A stretch of 64,000 nucleotides of DNA from an uncultured Pseudomonadales bacterium. Its GTDB lineage: Bacteria > Pseudomonadota > Gammaproteobacteria > Pseudomonadales > Azotimanducaceae. Of this stretch, positions 8,146 to 16,185 are shown one piece after another. The notes beneath the pieces are model-generated. The model was not told where the DNA came from. It worked only from the letters and a program-made list of their open reading frames with translations, and searched no databases. Within the stretch, counting starts at the first letter, position 1; each line of letters starts with the position of its first letter. The position numbers were made by a program, and so were the translations under genes. Location: positions 992,001 through 1,056,000 of the forward strand of contig OY282455.1 of the NCBI GenBank assembly GCA_958296195.1, read 5' to 3'.

Positions 8146-9503
8146 GCCAGGAGTTCATCAACGTCTTCTACATCGTCGCCGCGGCGCTGTTCGTCTTCGG
8201 CCTGAAGCAGCTCAGCTCCCCGGCCACGGCGGTGCGCGGCAACCTGCTCTCAGCGGTGGGGATGTTCGTCGCCGTGGTGGTCACCCTGTTCTCCCAAGGC
8301 ATCCTAGAGTTTCAGTGGATGGCCGTCGCCGCCATTGTCGGGGCGTTGATCGGCGCCCTGGCGGCGCAGCGGGTGGCCATGACCGCCATGCCGGAGATGG
8401 TGGCCCTGTTCAACGGCTCCGGCGGCGTCGCCAGCCTGCTGGTGGGCTGGGCGGCGCTGTACAACCCCGGCAACACCGCCTTCATTCACATCAGCATCCT
8501 GCTGTCCATCCTGATCGGCGGGGTGACGCTGTCTGGCAGCATCATGGCCTGGGGCAAGCTCTCCGAGGTGATGGCCAGCCGCGCTCTGGTGTTCGCCGCG
8601 CAACGGGTGGTGAACGCGCTGATCCTCATCGCCTTGGTGGCCTGCGGCGCCCTGTTCATGCTGGCGCCGGCGCTGGACTCGCCCTACTTGTACGCCGTCA
8701 TCGCCTTGAGCCTGCTGTTCGGTGTGATGGCCGTCATCCCCATCGGCGGGGCCGACATGCCGGTGGTGATCTCCCTGCTCAACTCCTATTCCGGCCTGGC
8801 CGCCTGCGCCGCCGGCTTCGCCATCCAGAACAACATCCTGATCGTCGCCGGCGCCTTGGTCGGGGCCGCCGGCATCATCCTCACCAACATCATGTGCAAG
8901 GCTATGAACCGCTCCCTGGCCAACGTGCTGTTCTCCGGCTTCGGCGCGGTGAAGACCGCCAGCAAGGTGGAGGGGGAGGTCAAGCCCATCAACGCCGAAG
9001 ACGCGCAGCTCATCTTGGAGGCGGCCTCCTCCGTGACCTTCGTGCCCGGCTATGGCATGGCCGTGGCCCAGGCCCAGCATGTGGTGCGTGAACTCGGCGA
9101 AATCCTGGAGAGGAACGGCGCGGAGGTCAGCTACGCCGTGCATCCGGTGGCCGGGCGCATGCCGGGGCACATGAACGTGCTGCTCGCCGAAGCCAACGTG
9201 CCCTACGATCAGCTCGTGGAGATGGACGACATCAACCCGCGCATCGAACACATCGACGTGGCCGTGGTCATCGGCGCCAACGACGTGGTGAACCCCGCCG
9301 CCCGGCAGGACGAAAACAGCCCCATCTACGGCATGCCCATCATCAACGTGGACCATGCCCGCACCGTGTTCGTCCTCAAGCGCTCCATGGCCTCCGGCTT
9401 CGCCGGCGTCGATAACCCCCTGTTTTTCGGCGAAAACACCCGCATGCTGTTCGGAGACGCCAAGCAGTCCATCTCGGCGGTGATCGGGGAGTTCAAGGGC
9501 TGA
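8142..9503 (+). CDS. pntB: NAD(P) transhydrogenase subunit beta
   Basis: A 453-residue PntB: membrane domain II with about nine helices (1-270), then the NADP(H)-binding domain III. Domain III shows the nucleotide-binding fingerprint 'VPGYGMAVAQAQHVVRELGE', 'HPVAGRMPGHMNVLLAEANV' and the family-specific 'VVIGANDVVNPAA'. The GTG start at 8142 overlaps the pntAB stop as GTGA, so translation is coupled. With PntAA and PntAB it forms the NADPH-producing, proton-driven enzyme. Complete, no oddities. Confidence 0.97.
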   Translation: MSQEFINVFYIVAAALFVFGLKQLSSPATAVRGNLLSAVGMFVAVVVTLFSQGILEFQWMAVAAIVGALIGALAAQRVAMTAMPEMVALFNGSGGVASLLVGWAALYNPGNTAFIHISILLSILIGGVTLSGSIMAWGKLSEVMASRALVFAAQRVVNALILIALVACGALFMLAPALDSPYLYAVIALSLLFGVMAVIPIGGADMPVVISLLNSYSGLAACAAGFAIQNNILIVAGALVGAAGIILTNIMCKAMNRSLANVLFSGFGAVKTASKVEGEVKPINAEDAQLILEAASSVTFVPGYGMAVAQAQHVVRELGEILERNGAEVSYAVHPVAGRMPGHMNVLLAEANVPYDQLVEMDDINPRIEHIDVAVVIGANDVVNPAARQDENSPIYGMPIINVDHARTVFVLKRSMASGFAGVDNPLFFGENTRMLFGDAKQSISAVIGEFKG

Positions 9504-9597
9504 AGCGGGTTAACTCACCAGCCAGGGCATGACACCGATTCGACTGACAAGACCCTGCGTAGGCCATGCCCTCTAATAATTGGCACCATCTGGTAAC

Positions 9598-9633
9598 GAA
9601 TATTGCCAGTTTCCGCAAAAAGTGGGAATATTC
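9598..9633. promoter_or_regulatory. Imperfect palindrome upstream of an AAA_14 ATPase gene
   Basis: GAATATTgCCA (9598-9608) pairs with TGGgAATATTC (9623-9633), one mismatch in 11, with a further short TTT/AAA pairing inside. The 36-base palindrome ends 35 bases before the ATPase ATG. One of four such sites in this window (see 11172, 22153, 36782). Probably an operator or self-recognition site; inference. Confidence 0.5.
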
Positions 9634-9668
9634 TCGACCGAATTTCGGATCAAGAAGGCGTCGGCCAC

Positions 9669-11048
9669 ATGGCGGATTCACTCAAGGAGATCATTCTGGA
9701 TCATCAGGAGGCCGACCTGCCAACCGGCATTCCGCGCCGTGTGCAGGTGACGCCGGTGCCGGGCAAAGCCACCGTCTGCATCGGCCCCCGGCGCAGCGGC
9801 AAAACCACCCTCCTTTTTCAACTGGTTCGCCAATTGCAAAGCCAAGGCGTGCCGCGGCGGAATATCCTCTACCTGAACTTCTTTGACGACCGCCTGCGCC
9901 ACTTGCAGCAGCAAGGCCCCGCCCCAGTGCTGGAAGCGTATTTCTCCCTCCATCCAGAAAACAAGAGCCTGCCGCGGCGGCGCACGACAGGTCGCAACCC
10001 TCATGGAAACGACGCCCGAACCCTGCACTTCTTCTTCGACGAAATCCAGACCGTGCCCGGCTGGGAGGCGTTCGTGGAGCGGGCGATGCGCACGGAACGC
10101 TGTGAGCTGTACCTCACTGGTTCGTCGGCGCAAATGCTGTCCCGGGAAATTGCCACGCAAATGCGCGGTCGGGCGCTGTCTTGGGAACTCCTGCCCTTTT
10201 CCTTCCGTGAACATCTGGATTTTCTGGGCATTGACTGCGATGGCCCGCTTTCCACCCGCCGGCGCCTGCTGGTCGAGCAGGCGTTCGTCCGCTTCCTGGA
10301 GGTTGGCGGCTTTCCCGAAGTTGTGGCGCTGACCACGGCACTGCGCATCAAGACCCATCAGGAATACTGGGGCGCGATGCTGTTTCGGGATCTCATCGAG
10401 CGCCACGACATCGCCCATCCCCGCGCCGTTACCGATTTGGCCCATTGGCTGGTGGACAACGTCGCTTCCTTGTATTCCGTCAATCGGCTCACTGGCTACT
10501 TGAAATCCCTCGGCCATCGCGTTCCGAAAGCGGTGGTCTCCAGCTATCTGGAGTGGTTCGAGGACGCTTTCTTCCTGTTCACGGTGCGCATCTTTGACGC
10601 TTCTCTGGCCCGCGCCAACGCCAATCCCAAGAAGATCTACTGCATCGACCACGCGCTGGTGCGGTCCGTGTCCTCCGGCATTCTGGTCAACAGGGGGCAT
10701 CTGCTGGAGAACTTGGTGTTCACGGCGCTGCGTCGCGTCACCCCCGACATCCACTACTACAGGTCCAAAGCCGGTCGCGAAGTGGACTTCATTGCCCGGA
10801 TGCCGGACGGCTCGCTCCGGCTCGTGCAGGTGTGCGAGTCCTTGGCCGACCCGCGCACTCGGCGGCGGGAAGTCGCGGCGCTGCGGGACGCGATGGCGGA
10901 ACTGAACTTAGCGTCCAGCCAGCTAATCACCCGAGATTTGGACCAAGAGCAAATACCGACGGACAGCGGCGAGATCGAAGTTGTCGCGGCTTGGCGCTTT
11001 CTTCTAGACCTTGGCGGTCCCGAACCGCTGCGGTTCGCCGCCGAGTAG
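9669..11048 (+). CDS. Orphan AAA_14/DUF4143 ATPase (COG1373)
   Basis: A 459-residue ATP-binding protein of the AAA_14 plus DUF4143 type. Walker A 'GPRRSGKT' is at 39-46, Walker B 'LHFFFDEIQ' at about 122-130, sensor 'LYLTGSSAQML', and the C-terminal DUF4143 domain contains the nuclease-like 'YYRSKAGREVDFIARMPDG', where E-V-D-F resembles a degenerate PD-(D/E)XK core. I placed the start at 9669 (MADSLKEIIL), where family similarity begins; an in-frame ATG 66 bases upstream falls just inside the palindrome. Function of the family is unknown; solitary copies are common in genomes rich in toxin-antitoxin genes. Confidence 0.85.
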   Translation: MADSLKEIILDHQEADLPTGIPRRVQVTPVPGKATVCIGPRRSGKTTLLFQLVRQLQSQGVPRRNILYLNFFDDRLRHLQQQGPAPVLEAYFSLHPENKSLPRRRTTGRNPHGNDARTLHFFFDEIQTVPGWEAFVERAMRTERCELYLTGSSAQMLSREIATQMRGRALSWELLPFSFREHLDFLGIDCDGPLSTRRRLLVEQAFVRFLEVGGFPEVVALTTALRIKTHQEYWGAMLFRDLIERHDIAHPRAVTDLAHWLVDNVASLYSVNRLTGYLKSLGHRVPKAVVSSYLEWFEDAFFLFTVRIFDASLARANANPKKIYCIDHALVRSVSSGILVNRGHLLENLVFTALRRVTPDIHYYRSKAGREVDFIARMPDGSLRLVQVCESLADPRTRRREVAALRDAMAELNLASSQLITRDLDQEQIPTDSGEIEVVAAWRFLLDLGGPEPLRFAAE

Positions 11049-11171
11049 GCTGAGGCATCGTTGCGGCGTCGACAGCGTGGGGTGTGCTGACGTCAGCAAG
11101 CTCTTGCAGCCCGTAATTTTTCTGTTGAGTTGGGCTATTGGCAGATCAATAGTGGGCGAAACAGCCGTTCA

Positions 11172-11199
11172 TGTTGAAAAAAGCATACTTTTTTCAACA
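11172..11199. promoter_or_regulatory. Perfect 12-bp inverted repeat upstream of an ATPase gene
   Basis: TGTTGAAAAAAG (11172-11183), four bases, then CTTTTTTCAACA (11188-11199): a perfect inverted repeat 73 bases before the GTG of the next ATPase gene. The A/T-rich arms stand out in this high-GC DNA. It could be an operator; a T-run terminator for the preceding gene is less likely because it lies over 120 bases past that stop. Confidence 0.55.
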
Positions 11200-11271
11200 C
11201 AGGTCGTTCGATTATGTATAGTTTTTGCCCAGAATCGCTCATGGCGGCCTGCCGGCTAATCAGGAGCAACC

Positions 11272-12669
11272 GTGAAGCAGGGTGAAATCCAACAAATACT
11301 GGTGGCGACCAACCGTTGGTGGCGCAACTCCCATGATTGGATGCGGGATGACCCGGACTTGCGCGAAGCCAACGAGGCGCCGTTTCGTTATTCGGCCGGC
11401 GTCCTCAAGGACTTGGCGCCCGGCGGCCTCCATGTTTTGCGTGGTCCCCGGCGGGTGGGCAAGTCCGTGGAGATTAAGCACGCCATTGGGCGTCTGATCG
11501 CTGATGGCGTCGAGTCAAGGCGCATCCTGCATGCTTCGGTGGATGGCTGGCGCGCCGCCGACCTAGGCCGGCTGGTCAACGCCGCCCGACAGTTGACGCC
11601 CGGCGACAGCCAGCGGTTTTGGTTCATCGACGAGGTGACCGGTATCACGGACGGTTGGCCGGAGCGCATCAAGTGGCTGCGCGACAACGACGGGCAATTC
11701 CGCAGGGACACGGTGGTGCTCACCGGCTCGTCGGCGGCCGACCTGACCGGTTCGGTGAAGGCGCTTGCCGGACGCCGCGGCCCGGTATCCCACGCGGACC
11801 GGGTGATGCTGCCAATGGGGTTCAGAACTTGGGCGGCGCTGACGGGGGAGCGTCCTCCGCCCGCCGACGTCGGCCCATACCGCGTGGCTGACTTAACCCC
11901 AAGGCGCCTTGTCGAAACTGCGCAAGAGCTGGTTCCTTGGCTGGATTGGCTGGTCTTGGCCTGGGACGCCTACTTGCAGGTGGGCGGCTTCCCCACCGCG
12001 GTCGCCAACCACATCCAGTTACGCGAACCCGCGCCGCCGTTCCTGGACAGTCTGCTTGACGTCATTCATGGGGATGCGTTTCGGCGGGCCGATTGGTCCC
12101 GCGTGCGGACCGCTGCGTTCCTCCGCCGGGTGGTGCAGGGGCTCTGCTCTCCGGTCAACTACGCGGCGTTGGCCGATGACCTCGACATTTCCCAACCAAC
12201 TGTTCGGCGGCGATTTGATGAACTTCGGGAGGCGTTCGTGGTCTGGCCGTGCCACCGGGAGGCGGAATTGCGCCCCAAGCTGAACGCCCGAGCCAAGGTT
12301 TACTTTGTGGATCCGGTTTACATGCGCCTCGCCGGGCTGTCGCCCGATGACAGCCTAGTTTCTGAGCAACAGCTAGGCATGGCGCTGCTGCGCAGCTTCG
12401 AGCGCGAACGGCCCGGTAGTTTCATGGAGTTCGACCAGGTGTTGCACCATCGCTCCAATACGCGCAGGGAAATCGATTTTGTCGGTCGCAACTTCGGCGG
12501 CGTCGCCATCGAATCCAAGCATGTTGACGGCCGCTGGCGCCGAGACGCACAGACGCTTCGGGCGTCCGTTTGGCGAGGAATCGTCGCCACCCGCTCGGAG
12601 CTTGATTTGGACGACGCCGAACTAATCGCCATGCCAACGGCTATGCTGGCTTGGCTGATGGATGACTGA
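11272..12669 (+). CDS. Orphan AAA_14-type ATPase, divergent
   Basis: A 465-residue P-loop ATPase related to, but clearly different from, its upstream neighbour. Walker A 'RGPRRVGKS' covers about 57-65, Walker B 'RFWFIDEVTG', sensor 'VLTGSSAADLTGSV', a winged-helix 'NYAALADDLDISQPTVRRRF' at about 298-317, and a C-terminal nuclease-like stretch 'RREIDFVGRNFGGVAIESKH' with the E-I-D ... E-S-K spacing of a PD-(D/E)XK fold. The GTG at 11272 follows AGGAG. It has no partner gene. The helix-turn-helix plus nuclease-like tail fits a DNA-acting protein; the actual role is unknown. Confidence 0.8.
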   Translation: MKQGEIQQILVATNRWWRNSHDWMRDDPDLREANEAPFRYSAGVLKDLAPGGLHVLRGPRRVGKSVEIKHAIGRLIADGVESRRILHASVDGWRAADLGRLVNAARQLTPGDSQRFWFIDEVTGITDGWPERIKWLRDNDGQFRRDTVVLTGSSAADLTGSVKALAGRRGPVSHADRVMLPMGFRTWAALTGERPPPADVGPYRVADLTPRRLVETAQELVPWLDWLVLAWDAYLQVGGFPTAVANHIQLREPAPPFLDSLLDVIHGDAFRRADWSRVRTAAFLRRVVQGLCSPVNYAALADDLDISQPTVRRRFDELREAFVVWPCHREAELRPKLNARAKVYFVDPVYMRLAGLSPDDSLVSEQQLGMALLRSFERERPGSFMEFDQVLHHRSNTRREIDFVGRNFGGVAIESKHVDGRWRRDAQTLRASVWRGIVATRSELDLDDAELIAMPTAMLAWLMDD

Positions 12670-12805
12670 ACGGGTTGTCCATTGTGGTCGAAGCCACAGC
12701 CTCATATAGCCGCGTTCGTGCTGCTGTGCGGGACCACTTACCTTCCGGACCTTTTCCGTCAGGCAGCCATGCCGAGCATGATAGCCTGTTCTGCGGGGGT
12801 GCGGT

Positions 12806-13453
12806 GTCAAGAACAAGCGAGTTGTCCGGTATTTTGATCACGCTAGTTGTCCGGTCACTTAAAGTCATTTCTCAAGTTTTCTCATGCGACCTTCACGCGC
12901 CCCTTTGGGGTGTTTTGTTCGGGATGGGCCGTCCGTCCCCGTCGTGCTGCGAGAGCTTGCGGGGCCTGTGCCAGATGGACAGCGCACCGTCCAGGTGGCG
13001 CTTCATTGACACGCGCACCTTGTGGTGGGTCGGCCGGGGGATTTGCAGCGCCGTGCCCCCAAAGCTCACGCAATTGTCATTCGCCACGGTGCGCTCGTGC
13101 GACTCGCACAGCACCCCGTCGAGCAGTTCCGGAACCACCAAGGGCATGAAGGCCGTCTCCCCGTCGAGCCGGGCCTTTCCACCAGCGCGACCACCCCGCC
13201 GTCCCTGTAGCGCTCCGTCCAGCGCCGCATCGTCCGGCCGCTCACGCCCAGCAGCCGGGCCGCCTCCTCCTGGGTGACGAAACGCTCGGCCCATATCGAG
13301 TGCGCATCCTCAAACAACATCCTTCGCCTCTCTTCGCTCACAGACCCTCGGCCCATCAAACCGCTCCTTTTGGGGAAAAGAAGCAGCATCAAGAACCAAT
13401 GCGGACCGGACAACTAGCGTGAGCTCAGATCGGACAACAAGCGTGTTCCTGAC
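12806..13453. mobile_element. Decayed insertion sequence with about 50-bp terminal inverted repeats
   Basis: The left end (12806-12856) and right end (13404-13453) are long imperfect inverted repeats. Each holds two copies of a GTTGTCCGGT-type box, and the inner part TCACGCTAGTTGTCCGGTC is a perfect 19-base match between the ends (12838-12856 and 13404-13422). Between them is one damaged transposase gene on the minus strand. At about 650 bp the element is too short for a complete IS with an intact transposase, so it is an internally deleted, non-autonomous copy. The flanks hold a truncated gene fragment on the right. Confidence 0.75.
12893..13356 (-). pseudogene. Transposase remnant (HTH start joined out of frame to the C-terminal tail)
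   Basis: The gene starts at the ATG at 13356 (after AAAAGGAG), with 'MGRGSVSEERRRMLFEDAHS' and a clear helix-turn-helix 'VTQEEAARLLGVSGRTMRRW'. After about 55 codons the frame fails. In another frame (from about 13180 to the stop at 12893) there is the typical tail of IS481/ISNCY-like transposases: 'VLCESHERTVANDNCVSFGG', then 'MKRHLDGALSIWHRPRKL'. The whole DDE catalytic core is missing. It is therefore an internal deletion with a frame change and cannot transpose itself. Confidence 0.75.
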
Positions 13454-13608
13454 AGCGCCGTTTCGAGCGCAAGGAAGATGTTCGGGAGTCGTTACAGCGG
13501 CTGCACCCCATACACATGGACACCATGCAGGCGCGGCCCATTAGCCAGGACGACGAATTACTGCTCTATGTCGAGGTCAAGAGGATTATGGGCGGCATCG
13601 CCAGTTAG
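13454..13608 (+). pseudogene. 3' end of an unrecognised gene, truncated at the insertion sequence
   Basis: Directly after the right end of the IS an open frame reads 'RRFERKEDVRESLQRLHPIH', then 'QDDELLLYVEVKRIMGGIAS' and a TAG at 13606. No start codon and no continuation on the left side of the IS is seen. The amphipathic, charged sequence looks like real protein, but I do not recognise the family. Its last codons overlap the decayed 3' end of the PqqD-like gene on the other strand, marking a rearrangement junction. Confidence 0.35.
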
Positions 13609-13871
13609 CACCCGCCAAGGAGCCGCCGATTGCCGTGCAGATTTCGGCGGCGGGCCTGGCGGTTCCGCACAAGGTCCAGATTTTCTTGGCGACCGAATCG
13701 AGTTCGTAGTACTTCCCCTCGTCAACGTCCATCATGACGATGGCGTCGTCGAGATCCGTGAAGATGATGGCCCTCGTTGCGCACCACCTGGGAGGTGAGT
13801 TCGATGATTACGTCTGGTTGAGTTGAGGTGTCGCGGTCGCTTTGGCTGTTGGGCGTATCCTTTGACATCAT
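13586..13871 (-). pseudogene. PqqD-like RiPP recognition protein (lasso B1 type), frameshifted and truncated
   Basis: From the ATG at 13871 the frame reads 'MMSKDTPNSQSDRDTSTQPD' and 'VIIELTSQVVRNEG', then breaks. Removing one base near 13767-13772 restores 'IIFTDLDDAIVMMDVDEGKY' and 'YELDSVAKKIWTLCGTARPA', the hallmark of PqqD-like RiPP recognition elements that hold the precursor leader for the maturation enzymes. The normal last 20 or so residues are lost at the junction with the neighbouring fragment, giving a stop at 13586. It sits 27 bases after the sulfotransferase gene, in line with the kinase operon. As sequenced it cannot make a full protein; a sequencing error could explain the frameshift but not the missing end. 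Confidence 0.7.
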
Positions 13872-13898
13872 GGTTTCTCTCGGAAAATCGTCTTCGGT

Positions 13899-14840
13899 TC
13901 AGGCTTGTCTGTTAGAAAATACCCTCGTGGATCCTTGGAAAGGTCCACCCGCCGCCGGCCCCGCTTCCGCGCCCCCACCGTCCCCGGCCAGGAACGCCTC
14001 GGCGTCCCGCAGATAGCCGAACCGACCCATGACCGGCCCGTGCGCGTCCACCAGCGCCCGCACCTGCCGCGGGCAGAGCGCGGTTCGCCAGGATCCCGCC
14101 ACGCCGGCCCGGAAGAAGGATGGCGACGTCGGCTGCTTCTCCTGGAACCTGGTTTTCTCCGCCTGGGCGCGCAAACGGGGGAAGGCGGCGTGGTCAATGG
14201 CCCGCGCGAGGCGCGCGGCGTCCCAATCAAGGCCGGCGAAGCGGACGATCGCGCCGAACGCGACCCGTGGGTTCGCCAGCAGATCCTCATACCGCGTGAC
14301 ATGCACCGGCAGTTCCCCTTGATCCAACCAACTCGACACATGCCCGCTCCACATCAGCAGCGGGATCGGCAACCAGGTGGAAAGGCGGCGCCGGGCTCCC
14401 TCTAATTCGGCAGTGGGGTCGTTCATGAACGTCACGATCTCGTCAATGGTCTGATTCCTGTGGTGCGCGTAGGAAACCACCACGTCAAGGGGATTGCGGA
14501 CCAGATAGATCACGCCGGCAGTGGCCGTCTTCGGGAACAGGGCCGCGCCGCTTGGCGCGTGGACGTATGCCTCGTGGACTTTGACGAAGGCCGGTGGCGG
14601 CGTGGCCTCGGCCAGGGCCTCGTGCAGCAGCGGGCGGTGGCGCAGGATTTCCTCCGGCGTCATGTCCGACGACGGTAGCCCTACGTACTCGTCGAACGTA
14701 TGGCGGGAGCTAGCGGCGGACCAGCCGATCAGGGCGTTGATTGAAGCCGGCTCGCCGGCCTCGTCCAAGTAGTTGGTCAGCACCGCCCGTAGCCAGGTGT
14801 TGCCAGACTTCGGGTAGGAGGCGAGCCAGAAGATGGACAC
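13899..14840 (-). CDS. PAPS-dependent sulfotransferase (RiPP cluster)
   Basis: A 313-residue sulfotransferase. The N-terminal 'IFWLASYPKSGNTWLRAVLT' holds the 5'-phosphosulfate-binding loop (YPKSGNTW) of PAPS, and 'GVIYLVRNPLDVVVSYAHHR' is the 3'-phosphate-binding motif; 'ARLRAQ... FFRAGVAGSWRTAL' matches the family's C-terminal nucleotide loop. I chose the GTG at 14840, which sits about 5 bases after AAAGGGAG; another GTG lies two codons earlier. It follows the kinase gene by 17 bases in the same operon. The likely job is O-sulfation of Tyr, Ser or Thr on the cluster peptide, whose cores contain Tyr-Tyr; that target is inferred. Confidence 0.85.
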   Translation of the reverse strand: MSIFWLASYPKSGNTWLRAVLTNYLDEAGEPASINALIGWSAASSRHTFDEYVGLPSSDMTPEEILRHRPLLHEALAEATPPPAFVKVHEAYVHAPSGAALFPKTATAGVIYLVRNPLDVVVSYAHHRNQTIDEIVTFMNDPTAELEGARRRLSTWLPIPLLMWSGHVSSWLDQGELPVHVTRYEDLLANPRVAFGAIVRFAGLDWDAARLARAIDHAAFPRLRAQAEKTRFQEKQPTSPSFFRAGVAGSWRTALCPRQVRALVDAHGPVMGRFGYLRDAEAFLAGDGGGAEAGPAAGGPFQGSTRVFSNRQA

Positions 14841-14857
14841 GGACACTCCCTTTGACG

Positions 14858-15820
14858 TCACCCGGAAGCACCGACCGCAGGCGAGCCCGTCTCGGCCTCG
14901 CACTCGCCCCGGTCGTGCTCCCGCAAAAACCGCTCGATTTCGTCCGCCAGCGGATTGATCTGGAACGGGTAGGTGGGCCGCTTCACTCGGACGACCGGCA
15001 CCTGCCTCACCATGGCCGCGACGGTGCGAAAATGCACCTGCCTCTGGTCGAGCCCGTGTAGGTATCGCTTGCGGTAGGTATTTTTCAACAGACACTTGAA
15101 TGCCGTGTGGATTGTACACGTCTCGATCTCGATGCCGCTCCGGTTGTGGGACGTCAGCGCGCAGGCGGCACGCACGGCCAGGGGGGTGGCGCGGAACCGC
15201 TCCACCGGCACCAGGTATTTCTCCATGTTCTCCCGCACTTTGCCCCGCGTCCGGGGCCACCAGACCAATTCGTCCAGGGCGTCCGCCCACAGGCGCACGG
15301 TGGGAAACGCGGACAACGCCGTCGGACGTCCGCCGGGGTCCAGGACGACGCCGGTGACGTCGTCGGCGAGCATGGCGTGCCCCCGTTGCAGCGTTGTCGC
15401 GAGCAGCGAAGACTTGCCGCTGCCGGAGGGGCCGAGAAACAACACGGCACCCGCCCGGGTCTCGATGGCGCTGGCGTGCAGGGTGACGACGCCCCGCTGC
15501 TGCAACAGCGCGGCAAACACCGAGCCGGTGAGAAACACGCTCACGTCCTGATCGCCGCCGCGCGGTTCGACCAGGATGTTGCGGCCTTCCGTGACCAGAT
15601 ACCGGGCCACCCCGTCCACGTTGAGCAGGAACGCACCGGGTGTGCTTTCCCAAAGCCTGGTTTTGTCGACGGGCGTGGGCAGGGCCGCGGGCACTGCGCC
15701 GACGCGAATGACGACGTCCGGCTCGTGCGCTGGGGCGCTGGGAGAGGGAACAAAGGGCAGGGCGATGGGCGATTGCACCCGCAACCCGTAGGCCGTGTAG
15801 TGGTGGAGTGCGCGGCTCAC
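14858..15820 (-). CDS. HprK-like kinase of lasso-peptide type
   Basis: A 320-residue protein of the HPr-kinase-like family found in lasso-peptide clusters. Walker A 'GPSGSGKSS' is at 130-138, preceded by 'VTLHASAIE' and followed by 'AMLADDVTGVVL', which supplies the Asp-Asp typical of the HprK active site. In the characterised relatives PadeK and ThcoK, such enzymes phosphorylate the C-terminal Ser of the lasso precursor. The larger precursor here (21288-21506) does end in Ser and the smaller (16121-16291) has a penultimate Ser, which fits. The GTG start overlaps the upstream hydroxylase-like stop as GTGA. The true HPr/PTS genes are absent, arguing against a sugar-regulation role. Confidence 0.82.
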   Translation of the reverse strand: MSRALHHYTAYGLRVQSPIALPFVPSPSAPAHEPDVVIRVGAVPAALPTPVDKTRLWESTPGAFLLNVDGVARYLVTEGRNILVEPRGGDQDVSVFLTGSVFAALLQQRGVVTLHASAIETRAGAVLFLGPSGSGKSSLLATTLQRGHAMLADDVTGVVLDPGGRPTALSAFPTVRLWADALDELVWWPRTRGKVRENMEKYLVPVERFRATPLAVRAACALTSHNRSGIEIETCTIHTAFKCLLKNTYRKRYLHGLDQRQVHFRTVAAMVRQVPVVRVKRPTYPFQINPLADEIERFLREHDRGECEAETGSPAVGASG

Positions 15821-16185
15821 GCGAGAATCGCTCCCGCGCCCTCGAACACCTTGAAGATAAAGTGGATGCGGTGCGTCAACGGGTGCGAGCCCTCCCCGTC
15901 CACATGGCGGTCGACTCCGTGGCCCGCCTCAAGCCTCGCCAACATCGCCTTGGGGTAGACCGGTTTGGTGTAGCCGTAGGGCAACGCCGCCTGCGCCATG
16001 ACCGGCAGCAGGATCCGCAGCCAAACCGCCCAGATGGGCCTCGAATAGAAACAGAGGGGCGTCCGATTGCCGTTGATGAACCGGAACACGACGTGGCGCG
16101 TAGAGACGAAGCAAAAGTAATCATTCTGACGGGTAATACTGGGTATTTTCGCGATCCCAGTTACTACTGCCCGATTCATTTTCAA
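15817..16185 (-). pseudogene. Aspartyl/asparaginyl beta-hydroxylase-like protein with an internal deletion
   Basis: A frame of up to 122 codons. 'LPYGYTKPVYPKAMLARLEA' then 'GHGVDRHVDGEG' and 'THRIHF' match the Asp/Asn hydroxylase family, with the H-x-D iron ligands seen in 'RHVD'. The family normally continues for about 70 more residues to a second ligand His and ends in a similar 'RIHFIF' strand. Here the first 'HRIHF' runs directly into 'IFKVFEGAGAILA', suggesting in-frame loss between two like-sounding RIH strands. The first 60 bases overlap the smaller precursor gene. A start at 16124 overlapping that gene's stop (ATGA) would need one frameshift to join this frame. Probably inactive. Confidence 0.5.

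Noticed and set aside
8304-9356. Long minus-strand frame opposite pntB
   Set aside because: His/Gly/Asp-rich composition typical of the antisense of a GC-rich gene; pntB on the plus strand is unmistakable.
9678-10754. Long minus-strand frame opposite the first ATPase
   Set aside because: No protein-like motifs; shadow of the AAA_14 gene with Walker motifs.
13899-15653. A single 584-codon minus-strand protein
   Set aside because: The first 270 codons are out of frame with the kinase gene; only the last 313 codons carry sulfotransferase motifs, so the gene starts at 14840.
15107-15958. Long plus-strand frame opposite the HprK-like kinase
   Set aside because: Low-complexity composition and no domain; the kinase frame has a clear P-loop and operon overlaps.
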